Positions 9,225-18,512 of a stretch of 64,000 nucleotides of DNA are shown here, piece after piece. The DNA is from Microbacterium foliorum (lineage in GTDB: Bacteria; Actinomycetota; Actinomycetes; Actinomycetales; Microbacteriaceae), in assembly GCF_006385575.1 (NCBI RefSeq), contig NZ_CP041040.1:496001-560000 (forward strand). The letters are read 5' to 3'. The position numbers and the translations under genes are program-made. Below the pieces are notes generated by a model, which ran no database searches, was not told where the DNA came from, and was given only the letters and a program-made list of their open reading frames with translations. Position 1 is the stretch's first letter, and every line of letters starts with the position of its first letter.

Positions 9225-9333
9225 TTGCCTTGTGCGCGAACCGTGATATTCTGGCGCTGAAGGGCCGTCTGCGTGATTGGGGCGCGCGGCTCTCTCCCGC
9301 GTGGGGCGGGAGATTCACTGGGGAATTATCTGT
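9225..9333 (+). promoter_or_regulatory. Promoter, leader hairpin and CTGGGGAATTA element of the lipoprotein operon
   Basis: TTGCCT (9225-9230) and TATTCT (9247-9252) are spaced by 16 bp and make a credible sigma70-type promoter. The transcribed leader holds an 8-bp inverted repeat (TCTCCCGC 9293-9300 with GCGGGAGA 9306-9313) followed by CTGGGGAATTA (9318-9328). The leader is about 115 nt, long enough for post-transcriptional control. Confidence 0.5.
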
Positions 9334-9374
9334 CGCGCGTCTTCGCGTGACAGCCGTCGTCTGGGGAGATGACC

Positions 9375-9986
9375 ATGGGGAACAAATATTCGAGCGTACT
9401 CGGATGCGGGAGAACCGTGCTCGGCGCGTCAGCTGTGCTCGTAGCTGGGCTGCTGCTCGCTGGATGCACCTCGGAACCGATCGCTGACGGATCGCAGAAC
9501 TCTGATCCTGTCGCCACGGCCACTGTGCCTGCGCCGGGCGGGGGGACGGTTGACGACGTCGTCGTGGCTGAAGAGGATCAGCCCGTTCCAGCTGCCGCCG
9601 CGGTAGAGACTCCGCTGGATCGACCCGCGGAACTCGACGACGGGATGGTCATCGCCGTCACGGAGGCTGAACGAGTAGAGACCAAGGCTGAAACCCCCGG
9701 GGAGATCGCTGGTCCGGCCGTCGCGGTGCGACTGAAGATCACGAACGGCACCGATTCGACCGTCGATCTCAGCTCGGTGATGGTCTCGCTGACCGGCGCT
9801 GACGGCGCCTTCGGTCAGCCGACCACTTCCGCTCCCGCCGCGCCCTTCTCCGGCGAGATCGCCGCGGGCGGCGATGCAGTGGGCACCTATGTCTTCGGTA
9901 TTCCCGCAGAGCAGCGGGACGACCTTTCCATCACAGTCGAGTATGTGGCGGGCGCGCCGGTTGCGCTGTTCGTCGGTGAGATCTAG
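9375..9986 (+). CDS. Secreted lipoprotein, DUF4352-like
   Basis: A signal peptide ends in a clear lipobox (LLLAGC), so the mature protein should be lipid-anchored at Cys. A Ser/Pro/Val-rich spacer leads to an immunoglobulin-like C-terminal domain with GPAVAVRLKITNGTDSTVDLSSVMVSLTGADG and a closing VGTYVFGIP...ITVEYV, the pattern of DUF4352-type domains. ATG 9375 is preferred over ATG 9369 because GGGGAG then sits 8 bases upstream. The stop codon is 11 bases before the next gene and overlaps its ribosome binding site, so the lipoprotein and the giant secreted protein form an operon. Function unknown; a role in presenting or binding that protein is conceivable. Confidence 0.75.
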   Translation: MGNKYSSVLGCGRTVLGASAVLVAGLLLAGCTSEPIADGSQNSDPVATATVPAPGGGTVDDVVVAEEDQPVPAAAAVETPLDRPAELDDGMVIAVTEAERVETKAETPGEIAGPAVAVRLKITNGTDSTVDLSSVMVSLTGADGAFGQPTTSAPAAPFSGEIAAGGDAVGTYVFGIPAEQRDDLSITVEYVAGAPVALFVGEI

Positions 9987-9997
9987 GAGATACCCGA

Positions 9998-12900
9998 ATG
10001 AACCGTCCTTCTCGCCTCCGCCGCCTCTTGGCGATGCTGGTGGCCTCGACAGTGATAGGCGTGGGCTTCGCGACCGGAGTGGGGGCTCCTGCATCTGCTG
10101 CTGATCAGCGCGCGCCCATCGAACAACGCAATGAGAGCACGGTGACGGCCGACCCCTTGCCTACGGTGCAGATCGACTCCGGCATCGTCCTGGCGCAGGT
10201 GATCAACGGCAACACCGTCTACGCAGGAGGTACCTTCTCCAATGCCCGCCCGGCGGGTGCGGCGCAAGGGGCCAACCTCATGCCCCGTAGCAATCTGCTC
10301 GCCTACGACATCAACACCGGAGTCGCGACGGCCTTTGCGCCGCAGATCAACGGCACGGTGCGAGCGCTCGCAGTGTCGCCCGACGGCACGCGTCTTTACG
10401 TCGGTGGCTCTTTCAACTCCGTCGACGGTCAGACCCGTTTCAACTTCGCAGCGTTCGACACTGCCACGGGGCAGCTGGTCTCCTCGTTCAAGCCGGCCAT
10501 GGGCGGTTCGTATGTGAACGCAATCGTCGCGACCGACTCGACGATCTACATCGGTGGACTGATCGGCGCCGCCGGCGGGCAGGTGCGCAAGAATCTCGCC
10601 GCAGTGAGCCGCGCCGGCGCGGTTCTCGGGTGGGCGCCCACGACCGATCGTCAGGTCGACACGATGGTAATGGATCCGACTCAGGAGAAGCTCCTCATCG
10701 GCGGTCGCTTTGCGATGGTGAACGACGCCTCGCAGAGGGGCCTCGCGGCTCTGGACGTGAACAACGGTGCGGTCTTGCCCTGGGCGGTCACCGCTACGGT
10801 CAAGAACGGGTGGGGAACCGGCAGCAGCGCCGGAAAGGCCGGGATCTCGACCCTGACGACGGACGGCTCAGCCGTCTACGGCACAGGGTGGGTGTTCGCC
10901 GACAAGACGGTCGGCAACCTCGAGGGTCTCTTCGCTGCCGAGGCGGGTACTGGAGCGGTGCGCTGGATCGCGGACTGCCACGGCGACCACTACGGCGTGT
11001 ACTCGGACGGCACGAACGTCTACAGCACGGGTCACGAGCACGATTGCCAGACCGCCGGCGGCCTTCCGCAGGCGTACCCCGCGCCCGGAAACCTGAGGCA
11101 CGCCACGATCTACACGGCGGCGCAGAAGGGAACCCTGACCACGTCGCCCTCAGTCAACTCGATCTATGCCGACTGGGGCGGTTACCCTGCGCCGGCTGCG
11201 GTGAACTGGTACCCGGATTGGACTACAGGCACGGCGTCGGGCTCGGGCCAGGCGGGTTGGACGGTCACCGGCAACGGGGAATACGTCGTCGTCGGAGGTG
11301 AGTTCCCCTATGTGAACTCCCAGCGCAACCAGGGGATCGCACGTTTCTCCACGCACCCCGCCGGTGGCGCCAAGCAGGCTCCACGGCTCACGGGCGCCGC
11401 ATGGGTGCCCGTTGCGAAGTCCGTTCGCGCCGAATCCGTGCGTGTCTCCATTCCCGCGAACTGGGATCGGGACGATCTCAACCTGACATACGAGCTCTGG
11501 CGCGACGGCGCAGCGGCACCTGTCTCCTCAAAGACTGCCAGCTCCACCTTCTGGAATATGCCGCAGGTGACGCTCGAGGACACGGGGCTGCCCTCCGGCT
11601 CTGCTCAGACGTACCGCGTGGTGGCTCGAGACGGTGACGGCAATGCGACATCGAGTGCTTCGGTATCGGTGACGGTAAGTTCGACGCCGCCCTCTGAGTA
11701 CGCGAACGCTGTGCTGAACGACGACCCGGCCACCTATTGGAGGCTCGGCAATCGAGATGGTGCTGTCGACTGGGCTGGGTCCAACGACGGCGTCGTCGGT
11801 TCGGGCGTGACTTGGTCAGCCGGAACTGCGATCGGTGCGGACGCAGGCGGTGGTTCCGCTAATTTCAATGGCTCGGCTTCGAGCGGTATCGCTTCGCCTC
11901 GGAGCGTGGCCGGTCCGTCGACGTACTCCGTGGAGATGTGGTTCAACACGACCACCTCTTCGGGAGGCAAGCTCATCGGTTTCGGTAATGCTGCGACGGG
12001 CAACTCGGGAAGCTACGATCGTCATCTCTATATGCAGAATGACGGGCGCCTGGTCTTCGGGGCTTACCCCGGCGGGGTCAGAACCATCACCTCTCCGTCG
12101 TCATATCGGAATGGTGCCTGGCACCACGTGGTGGCTTCTCAGGGCGCCGGCGGCATGAAGCTCTACGTTGACGGCGTGCTCGTCGCTTCCGATCCGAACA
12201 CGACCACGGCCCAGGCGTATGACGGGTTCTGGCGCGTGGGCGGAGACAACCTGGGCGGCTGGCCGAATCAGCCGAGTTCATCGTCGTTCAGCGGGCGGAT
12301 CGACGAGGTCGCTGTGTATCCCACAAGTCTGAGCGCTGATCAGGTCGCCGCTCACTACGCAGTGGGCGCGGAACTGGCTCGACCCAGCGCGGACGCCGTT
12401 GCAACAGGTGACGACCTCGCGTGGACGCTCGACGCATCGGGATCCACCGCGCCGGCAGGTCGGTCGATCGTTCAGTACTCCTGGGATTTCGGTGACGGTC
12501 AGACCGCGACAGGGGTCACCGCATCGCACGTCTATCAGGCGGCTGGAACGTACGAAGTAAGGGTGACCGTGCGCGACAGCGCCAACATGACAGCGACGAA
12601 GTCCATCTCCGTCGTCGCCACAGCGCCGCATCTCGCTCCTACCGCAGTCATCACCTCCGCACCTGCGGGTCTGTCGGTGGCGTTCGATGCCTCCGCGTCG
12701 ACCACGACGGACGGTGCGACTCTCGCCTCGTACGCCTGGACTTTCGGGGACGGAGCGACGTCCACAGAAGCGGCGCCCACCTATACCTTCCCGGCAGCCG
12801 GAGAATACACGGTGTCCTTGACGGTGACGGACAGCGAAGGAGCGGTGAGTACGCCGGCGACCTCACAGGTCACAGTGACGCACCAAGCGCCGACGGCGGG

Positions 12901-14665
12901 TTTCACTTCGACGGCGACGGGACTCACCGCCACCTTCGACGCGACGTCGTCGACAGCTGCAGACGGCGCGGCCCTGACCTACGCGTGGGACTTCGGCGAC
13001 GGAAGCACCGGTTCAGGTGTGAGCCCTTCGCACCCGTACGCAGAGAATGGTACCTACTCGGTGACTCTCACGGTCAGCGATAGCCTGGGCGCGATCAGCG
13101 AGCCTGTCGTGAAGAGCATCAGCGTCGCGGCTCAGAACTTCGTCGCCCAGGATGATTTCGAGCGTCAGTCAGGATCTGGTTGGGGAACCGCACCCGTCGG
13201 CGGCGTCTGGACCGGTGCGGCCGGTCTCAGCGTCGAGACGGGAACGGGGCGGATCACGATGAATCCGGGGCAGACTCGTTCGAGCATGCTCAGCGGCGTC
13301 AACGCGGGAGACCTGAATGTCACTGCTCAGGTTTCGGTGAATAAAGTCGCGAACGGAGGTGGCGTGCACTTCAACCTCCTTACACACAAGAGCTCGGCCG
13401 GTGATTATCGGGCGAAGCTCCGTATCTCGCCGACCGGTGCGGTTACGGTCAGCCTCGCCCGACAGCTCGGAACAACCGAGACGCAGCTGGTCAGCAAGGT
13501 GCTAACCGGCTACACGCAGACCGCGAACGCCGAGCTGCTGATGCGGTTGGAGACCGTAACGGTTTCGGGAGTGACCGCGCTGCGGCTCAAGGTCTGGCCA
13601 GCAGGCGGCAGTGAGCCGGCCGAATGGTTCGTCACCGCGTCTGATGCCACAGCCGAGCTGCAGGGCGCTGGACAGATCGGGGTGCTCTCGTATCTGTCGG
13701 GGAGCACGACGAACGCGCCGGTTGTCGTGGCCGTCGACAATGTGACGGCGATCGGACCTGCAGTGGACCCGCCACACGCCGATCCTGTCGCGACCTTCAC
13801 AGCGAGCGCCACCGATCTCGCCGTGGCTTTCGATTCCTCAGGGTCCGCAGCGTCGGACGGAGCGACCATCGCCGCCTACGCATGGTCGTTCGGCGATGGT
13901 TCGACATCGGCCGAGGCGAATCCTACGCACACTTACGCTGCTGCAGGCACATACCCCGTCACCTTGACGGTGACGGACAGTGAGGGCTCGGCGAGCGCGG
14001 CGTTCGCCGGAAATGTCACGGTCACCGCGCCGCCGGTTGCAGGCGACCCCGTCGCGCAGGATGACTTCGACCGAAACATCGATCCGGGACTCGGCACTGC
14101 ACCGTTCGGCGGCGCCTGGACAGGCACAGCTGGACTCAGCGTCGCTGGCGGAACCGCGCGATTCGCGACCGGGCCAGGCCAGACGAGGTGGGCTGCACTC
14201 GCCGGGGTGAGCGTGCTCGACTCCGACGCGCGCGTGGTCGTCGCTACCGACCGTGTGGCGAACGGTGGTGGTGCTCACGTCAACCTGACTTCGCGCAAGA
14301 CGGCGGCCGGAGAGTATCGCCTGAAGCTGCGGATCGCCTCGTCCGGCGTCGTCACGGTGAGTATCGCCAAGGTAGTTGGCGGTGTCGAGACGATCATCGC
14401 GAACCGCTCGTTGTCGGGATACACTCATTCGGCCAACGCGCAGCTGAATCTGCGTCTGCAGCTCCTGAGCGTTGGCGGGACCACCACCCTCAACGGGAAT
14501 GTGTGGCCGGTCGGAACTACAGAACCGGCCGCGTGGACGGTCACGACGACCGATTCGCAGGCGGAACTGCAGCAAGCCGGGCAGGTGGGCATGCTCACGT
14601 ACCTGTCCGGTAGCGCGACGAATGGGCCGGTTGCCGTACTGTTCGACGACTTGCTGGTGAAGTAG
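9998..14665 (+). CDS. Giant secreted multidomain protein (beta-propeller, LamG, PKD repeats)
   Basis: The 1555-residue product has an Arg-rich signal peptide cleaved near ASA-AD. In order: a six- to seven-bladed propeller-like region (NTVYAGGTFSN, RLYVGGSFNSVDG, TIYIGGLIG and similar repeats, about residues 60-450), a fibronectin-III-like stretch (about 475-560), a LamG/concanavalin domain (about 570-790), PKD domains with the YAWDFGDG/YAWSFGDG core (at about 825, 915, 1000 and 1290), and two copies of a 200-residue module beginning QDDFER/QDDFDR that alternate with the PKDs. Such proteins bind extracellular glycans or act as adhesins. TAGGAGAT is the ribosome binding site and overlaps the lipoprotein stop. 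No sortase or membrane anchor is visible at the C-terminus. Confidence 0.8.
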   Translation: MNRPSRLRRLLAMLVASTVIGVGFATGVGAPASAADQRAPIEQRNESTVTADPLPTVQIDSGIVLAQVINGNTVYAGGTFSNARPAGAAQGANLMPRSNLLAYDINTGVATAFAPQINGTVRALAVSPDGTRLYVGGSFNSVDGQTRFNFAAFDTATGQLVSSFKPAMGGSYVNAIVATDSTIYIGGLIGAAGGQVRKNLAAVSRAGAVLGWAPTTDRQVDTMVMDPTQEKLLIGGRFAMVNDASQRGLAALDVNNGAVLPWAVTATVKNGWGTGSSAGKAGISTLTTDGSAVYGTGWVFADKTVGNLEGLFAAEAGTGAVRWIADCHGDHYGVYSDGTNVYSTGHEHDCQTAGGLPQAYPAPGNLRHATIYTAAQKGTLTTSPSVNSIYADWGGYPAPAAVNWYPDWTTGTASGSGQAGWTVTGNGEYVVVGGEFPYVNSQRNQGIARFSTHPAGGAKQAPRLTGAAWVPVAKSVRAESVRVSIPANWDRDDLNLTYELWRDGAAAPVSSKTASSTFWNMPQVTLEDTGLPSGSAQTYRVVARDGDGNATSSASVSVTVSSTPPSEYANAVLNDDPATYWRLGNRDGAVDWAGSNDGVVGSGVTWSAGTAIGADAGGGSANFNGSASSGIASPRSVAGPSTYSVEMWFNTTTSSGGKLIGFGNAATGNSGSYDRHLYMQNDGRLVFGAYPGGVRTITSPSSYRNGAWHHVVASQGAGGMKLYVDGVLVASDPNTTTAQAYDGFWRVGGDNLGGWPNQPSSSSFSGRIDEVAVYPTSLSADQVAAHYAVGAELARPSADAVATGDDLAWTLDASGSTAPAGRSIVQYSWDFGDGQTATGVTASHVYQAAGTYEVRVTVRDSANMTATKSISVVATAPHLAPTAVITSAPAGLSVAFDASASTTTDGATLASYAWTFGDGATSTEAAPTYTFPAAGEYTVSLTVTDSEGAVSTPATSQVTVTHQAPTAGFTSTATGLTATFDATSSTAADGAALTYAWDFGDGSTGSGVSPSHPYAENGTYSVTLTVSDSLGAISEPVVKSISVAAQNFVAQDDFERQSGSGWGTAPVGGVWTGAAGLSVETGTGRITMNPGQTRSSMLSGVNAGDLNVTAQVSVNKVANGGGVHFNLLTHKSSAGDYRAKLRISPTGAVTVSLARQLGTTETQLVSKVLTGYTQTANAELLMRLETVTVSGVTALRLKVWPAGGSEPAEWFVTASDATAELQGAGQIGVLSYLSGSTTNAPVVVAVDNVTAIGPAVDPPHADPVATFTASATDLAVAFDSSGSAASDGATIAAYAWSFGDGSTSAEANPTHTYAAAGTYPVTLTVTDSEGSASAAFAGNVTVTAPPVAGDPVAQDDFDRNIDPGLGTAPFGGAWTGTAGLSVAGGTARFATGPGQTRWAALAGVSVLDSDARVVVATDRVANGGGAHVNLTSRKTAAGEYRLKLRIASSGVVTVSIAKVVGGVETIIANRSLSGYTHSANAQLNLRLQLLSVGGTTTLNGNVWPVGTTEPAAWTVTTTDSQAELQQAGQVGMLTYLSGSATNGPVAVLFDDLLVK

Positions 14666-14687
14666 AGTCACTCCGAGACTCACGAAG

Positions 14688-14728
14688 GTGACGCCTGTCC
14701 GCCCCCGGTCGGACGGGCGTCACTTTTT
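14688..14728. terminator. Rho-independent terminator
   Basis: A 14-bp stem (14688-14701 with 14710-14723, one G-T pair) is followed by TTTTT. It ends the giant-protein transcript, and its T tract runs into the stop codon of the convergent flippase gene. Confidence 0.85.
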
Positions 14729-16172
14729 ACCGCGTCAGCATGAGCTTCACGAACTCGACCAGGCTCTTCAGATCGTGCCGGAACACCGGGAAGACCAGGA
14801 GCAGACCGACAACTGCTCCGCCTGCCAGGATTCCGACGCCGATCGATGCGACGGAGGGCAGGCCGGTCGCGTTCACGCCATAAGCCGCGAGCGCAACGCC
14901 GCCGGCGAGCAGAAGAACTCGCGCGGCTCCTGCATAGAGGCGACGTACCGGCATCGGCGTGATCCGCGCGAGCCATGCGATCGAGAGCGGCCAGGCGATG
15001 GCGGGTGCGATGGCGAACGCGACTGCCACGCCGACTAGCCCGAACATCGACCCCACCGCGATGCACGCTGCTTTGATGAGCGTGGTGACGATGGTGTAGC
15101 GGAACAGCTGCTTGCCGAGACCACGCGAGAGGTAGACCCAGTACCCCACGTACGACAGGGTCGTCAGCATCCCAGCGATCGCGAAGCACCTCACGATAGG
15201 GGCGGCGTCGCCCCACTGCGAACCGAGCATCACCGAAACCACCGGTTCTGCAAGGCCCACCAGCAGTGCGAGCGGGATCCCGAGAGCGTAGCCGAGGGCG
15301 AGCTGCGCAGAGGCGATGTAGGTGTCGAAGCGCGGCCGATCCTCCTGCACTCGAGACAGGACGGGGAGCGCGACGCCCTTCATCGGTGCCCGCACCTGAC
15401 CGAGAGGCGTCATCACCAGTTGGAATGCGCGGTTGTAGAGACCGAGGGATGTCGTTCCGAAGCGCAGTCCGATGATGACTGTGTCGATCTGCGATCCACC
15501 GTAGATGAGCATGTTGGTAGCGACGATGTTCCACCCGAAATGGAGCATGCTCCGAATGCTGTGCTTGCGCGATGGCAGCCTAGGCAGCCACCGACCCGCG
15601 ATCACGGAGCCCACGAGCATCGCGGTTCCGAGCACCAGTTGTTGAAGGACAAGTGCCCAGTACTCGGCTCCGAGCAGCGCTGCAGCGATGCCGGCGGCGA
15701 GAGCCAAGGCTGTCGCGGTCACCTCCGTGATGGCGAGCGCTCGGAACTTGAGCTCGCGCGACAGATTCGCGCGGTGCTGGGTGGCGAGACCGTTCAAGAG
15801 GAACAGCGGCGCGAGCCACTGCACGACTCCCAGGATCTCAGCCTCGCCCGTGATTGATTCAATCGGCCAGGAGAGGAAATACAGTGCCACCGTGAGCAAC
15901 ACCCCGATGCCGGCGTTGACCCAGAACAGGTTGTCGCGCTGCCCGGTGGTGAGCTCGGGGGCTTGAATGGAGGCAGAGGTGAGTCCGAAGTCCCGGAAAA
16001 TTTCGCCGACACCGACGACCACGAGGACGATGGCCAAGAGACCGTAGTCGTGAGGAGACAGCAGACGGGACAGGATCACCACTCCGAGTAGCTGGAGCAC
16101 GATCTTTGCGATCTGAGCCAGTATCGTGAAGAACGCTCCCCGTGCGGCGGTGTGCGCCAGTGACGGACTCAC
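14727..16172 (-). CDS. Oligosaccharide flippase (Wzx/MOP superfamily)
   Basis: A 481-residue polytopic membrane protein with about twelve to fourteen hydrophobic segments. It starts SLAHTAARGAFFTILAQIAKIVLQLLGVVILSRLLSPHDYGLLAIV, the classic N-terminus of polysaccharide biosynthesis flippases. It should move undecaprenyl-linked repeat units across the membrane for Wzy-type polymerisation. The GTG start at 16172 overlaps the stop of the FrhB-like gene (GTGA). The frame stays open upstream inside that gene, but there is no reason to extend it. It is last in a leftward operon with the FrhB-like and pyruvyl transferase genes. Confidence 0.9.
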   Translation of the reverse strand: MSPSLAHTAARGAFFTILAQIAKIVLQLLGVVILSRLLSPHDYGLLAIVLVVVGVGEIFRDFGLTSASIQAPELTTGQRDNLFWVNAGIGVLLTVALYFLSWPIESITGEAEILGVVQWLAPLFLLNGLATQHRANLSRELKFRALAITEVTATALALAAGIAAALLGAEYWALVLQQLVLGTAMLVGSVIAGRWLPRLPSRKHSIRSMLHFGWNIVATNMLIYGGSQIDTVIIGLRFGTTSLGLYNRAFQLVMTPLGQVRAPMKGVALPVLSRVQEDRPRFDTYIASAQLALGYALGIPLALLVGLAEPVVSVMLGSQWGDAAPIVRCFAIAGMLTTLSYVGYWVYLSRGLGKQLFRYTIVTTLIKAACIAVGSMFGLVGVAVAFAIAPAIAWPLSIAWLARITPMPVRRLYAGAARVLLLAGGVALAAYGVNATGLPSVASIGVGILAGGAVVGLLLVFPVFRHDLKSLVEFVKLMLTR

Positions 16173-17371
16173 GACTGTCGCATTGCCTGGCGGACGCGGC
16201 GGCGCGTGCCGCGCAATACCCTGACGAATGTGCGCGGGTCGCGGAGGCCTTCGGTGAAGAACCGAAACCGACGATATCTCGGGGGCACGCGGCCGGCCAG
16301 ACGCGAGCCGATCAAACGAGCCAGGAGATAGCGACGCCGGGTCGTCTGCAGCGGCTGCGCACCCGCTAGCCGCGACATATCGAGGGGGCGAACGGCGATG
16401 ACACCTTCGGAGACTGCCTCGAGGATGACGTCTCTCCCGCGTTGCGTTCTTGCGATCAGCGCGCTCATGCCTGCGTCCTCGGCGAATTGCGGGTAGCCCC
16501 GTTCGTCTGTCGCCCAGGAGTCGGCCGATACGATGTCGGCAGATTCGCCCACACCGTCGACGCAGACTTTGCAACGCCATTGAGTCGTCGGTCCGAGAGT
16601 GCTGCCCCAAGAGCTCTCATACTCCGCGTCCACGCGATTCTCACCCGATACAGCGGTGAACCGACCCGGCCATCCCTGGCCGCGGTACCAGAGGTCATCG
16701 ACTTTCGATTCCGGCGGCATGCCCAAAGACGACAGGAGAGTGTCCGTAGCCTTCTGGCTGGGCGTCCCGGCGCAGAAGAACGAGAGAATGAGCGGAGCGT
16801 TGGTGCCGCTGCCGGCAAAGGCGCGCAGCGCTGATGCCTCGCAGGGCTTGGCGGTGACCGCCGAGGCGGTGAGCGCATCGGGGTGAGACAGGGTGGCAAG
16901 CGGCGCGTAGCGTGAGCCGGCTGCGGCGATTGCCTGTTCTCTGGTCATGATCTTCACGGCGACGGAGCGCCGGGGTTCCGCCGGGTCCTTCGCACCGCCG
17001 ATGATGCTGGCTGCGCGCCCGGTGGCCACAAGCCAGGAGTGCAGGGCCGTGAGCGCTCCTCCGCTGCTGCCAGCGAACCGCACCTCCTCGTCGACAGCCC
17101 ACGCCTCCCACGCTTCGACATAGTCGCCGAGCAGATCGTGACGGTGACGCCCGGGGATCCGTGGCGCACGAACGATCACACCTGGACACGACCTGTCGAA
17201 CAGGCGCTGGGCATCGTCGATCTCGTCGGGCGCTCCGATCGAGACAGGCCGCAGGTACCCGTCCGCGTCGTAATCCATCCGCAGCGCTCGGTCGAGATGC
17301 GTGCATAACCCACAGCCACTGCATGCGTCGCGACTGACGACCTCGTCTACCCGAGTGCGCACCCCGCTCAC
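16169..17371 (-). CDS. FrhB-like iron-sulfur protein of a polysaccharide cluster
   Basis: The 400-residue protein resembles the coenzyme F420 hydrogenase/dehydrogenase beta subunit family. It has an N-terminal cysteine cluster C17-x2-C20-x2-C23 with another Cys in RSCPGV, the glycine-rich RFAGSSGGALTAL and later FFCAGTPSQKAT and QWRCKVCVDG. In the F420 enzymes these bind FeS and FAD/F420. Versions beside polysaccharide pyruvyl transferases are common in exopolysaccharide loci, and their role there is not established to my knowledge; sugar or pyruvyl redox chemistry is possible. The gene overlaps its neighbours by 4 bp on both sides. It should not be read as evidence for a hydrogenase. Confidence 0.75.
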   Translation of the reverse strand: MSGVRTRVDEVVSRDACSGCGLCTHLDRALRMDYDADGYLRPVSIGAPDEIDDAQRLFDRSCPGVIVRAPRIPGRHRHDLLGDYVEAWEAWAVDEEVRFAGSSGGALTALHSWLVATGRAASIIGGAKDPAEPRRSVAVKIMTREQAIAAAGSRYAPLATLSHPDALTASAVTAKPCEASALRAFAGSGTNAPLILSFFCAGTPSQKATDTLLSSLGMPPESKVDDLWYRGQGWPGRFTAVSGENRVDAEYESSWGSTLGPTTQWRCKVCVDGVGESADIVSADSWATDERGYPQFAEDAGMSALIARTQRGRDVILEAVSEGVIAVRPLDMSRLAGAQPLQTTRRRYLLARLIGSRLAGRVPPRYRRFRFFTEGLRDPRTFVRVLRGTRRRVRQAMRQS

Positions 17372-18447
17372 GCGAGCTGCTCCAGCCTTTGTGCGACGGA
17401 ACCGAGGAGGGATCGACCCGTGGCTCGGGCATCGACGGCGCGCTGCGCGAGACCCGGCGCCCTGACCTGGGCCATCACTGCGTGAAGGCCCAGATCCCGG
17501 TCATCCAGCGGAACCACGTGCTCCCAGCCCAACTCGCTCATCAATGGCCGGAATTTGCGAGAGTAGGCCATCGCGACGGCTGGCGTTCCGGTGGACAATG
17601 CGTTCAGGCACGCGTGCATCCGCGCCCCGATGACGAGCTCGGAGCCGGCAATCACTGAGCGAGCATCTTCGAGATCGATCGGCACCCGCACGTCGATGAG
17701 ACCGTCGAACTCCTTCTCGAGTTCTCGCGAGACGGGCACGTCGTTGTCAGGGTCGTGAGAGTCGAGGACGTGGGGGAGCAGGGTCACCCGGCGTCCTTCC
17801 GCGATCAGGGCGGGAATGAGTGAGCGGATGAGTTCCCGGTAGCGCTCGCTGTCCACGTGATCGCTCCCTCGCCACAGCAATCCGGACACGTTGAGGAGCA
17901 CGTCCGACAATTCTCCGGTCGTCGCTGGCTGGTCGATTCCGAAGACCAGGTCGGTGGCGCTGACGTCCACCGGGCGGCCTAGCCGAGCCGAGGCCGCTGC
18001 GCTGATCGGGTCTCGCGCGAACACGAGGGAGGACCGCCGCAGATTACGTCGTGCGAGCAAGCGGCCCTGCCTGCTCGTGAACGGGCCGATCGTCTGCGGA
18101 GCAAGGGCGGTGGTCATGCCGGTCTGGCTGGCGAACTCATGGACGAGCGACATCTTCGCATGGCGCTCCGCGCCATAGATGTCAGCGAAGCTGTCCCCGG
18201 AGCGAGTGTCCCAGAGGAGATCGAATTGCGACAGCCAATCCATCATTCCTGCCCGCCCCAGCACACGCTCCTTGACAAGCGATCGCGGACGGCCCCACGG
18301 GATGGACTGCGGGCGGTTGCCGAAGTCGATGAGCGTGAATTCGGCGTCCGGCCAGACGCGACGGAGCAAATCTACGGAGCCGCGGCCCAGTGCTCTCACT
18401 CCGAGGTTGGGCGATGTGTCCCCAGCCCATGCAACCAGTACTCGCAC
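17368..18447 (-). CDS. Polysaccharide pyruvyl transferase family protein
   Basis: A 359-residue protein with RVLVAWAGDTSPNLGVRALGRG at the N-terminus, a Rossmann-like middle (LAPQTIGPF, FARDPISAAA) and the C-terminal ELVIGARMHACLNALSTGTPAVAMAYSRKF block, which are the hallmarks of the PS_pyruv_trans (CsaB/WcaK) family. It should transfer pyruvate from phosphoenolpyruvate to a sugar, forming a ketal that makes the polymer acidic. GTG 18447 is chosen since GGGGAGGA lies 6 bases upstream. It heads the operon pyruvyl transferase - FrhB-like - flippase. Confidence 0.85.
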   Translation of the reverse strand: MRVLVAWAGDTSPNLGVRALGRGSVDLLRRVWPDAEFTLIDFGNRPQSIPWGRPRSLVKERVLGRAGMMDWLSQFDLLWDTRSGDSFADIYGAERHAKMSLVHEFASQTGMTTALAPQTIGPFTSRQGRLLARRNLRRSSLVFARDPISAAASARLGRPVDVSATDLVFGIDQPATTGELSDVLLNVSGLLWRGSDHVDSERYRELIRSLIPALIAEGRRVTLLPHVLDSHDPDNDVPVSRELEKEFDGLIDVRVPIDLEDARSVIAGSELVIGARMHACLNALSTGTPAVAMAYSRKFRPLMSELGWEHVVPLDDRDLGLHAVMAQVRAPGLAQRAVDARATGRSLLGSVAQRLEQLA

Positions 18448-18512
18448 TGTTTTCCTCCCCAGGATGACCGTAGCCACCGGTCACATTATACCGTGGCGGT
18501 CGTTCGGGGTTC

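Noticed and set aside
10630..11301. A long open frame inside the giant secreted protein gene
   Set aside because: It is an out-of-frame shadow with Arg/Gly-rich translation, while the enclosing frame shows clear domains.
16169..17371. An F420-dependent hydrogenase subunit
   Set aside because: No other hydrogenase or F420 genes are near, and the gene is tightly coupled to a pyruvyl transferase and flippase.
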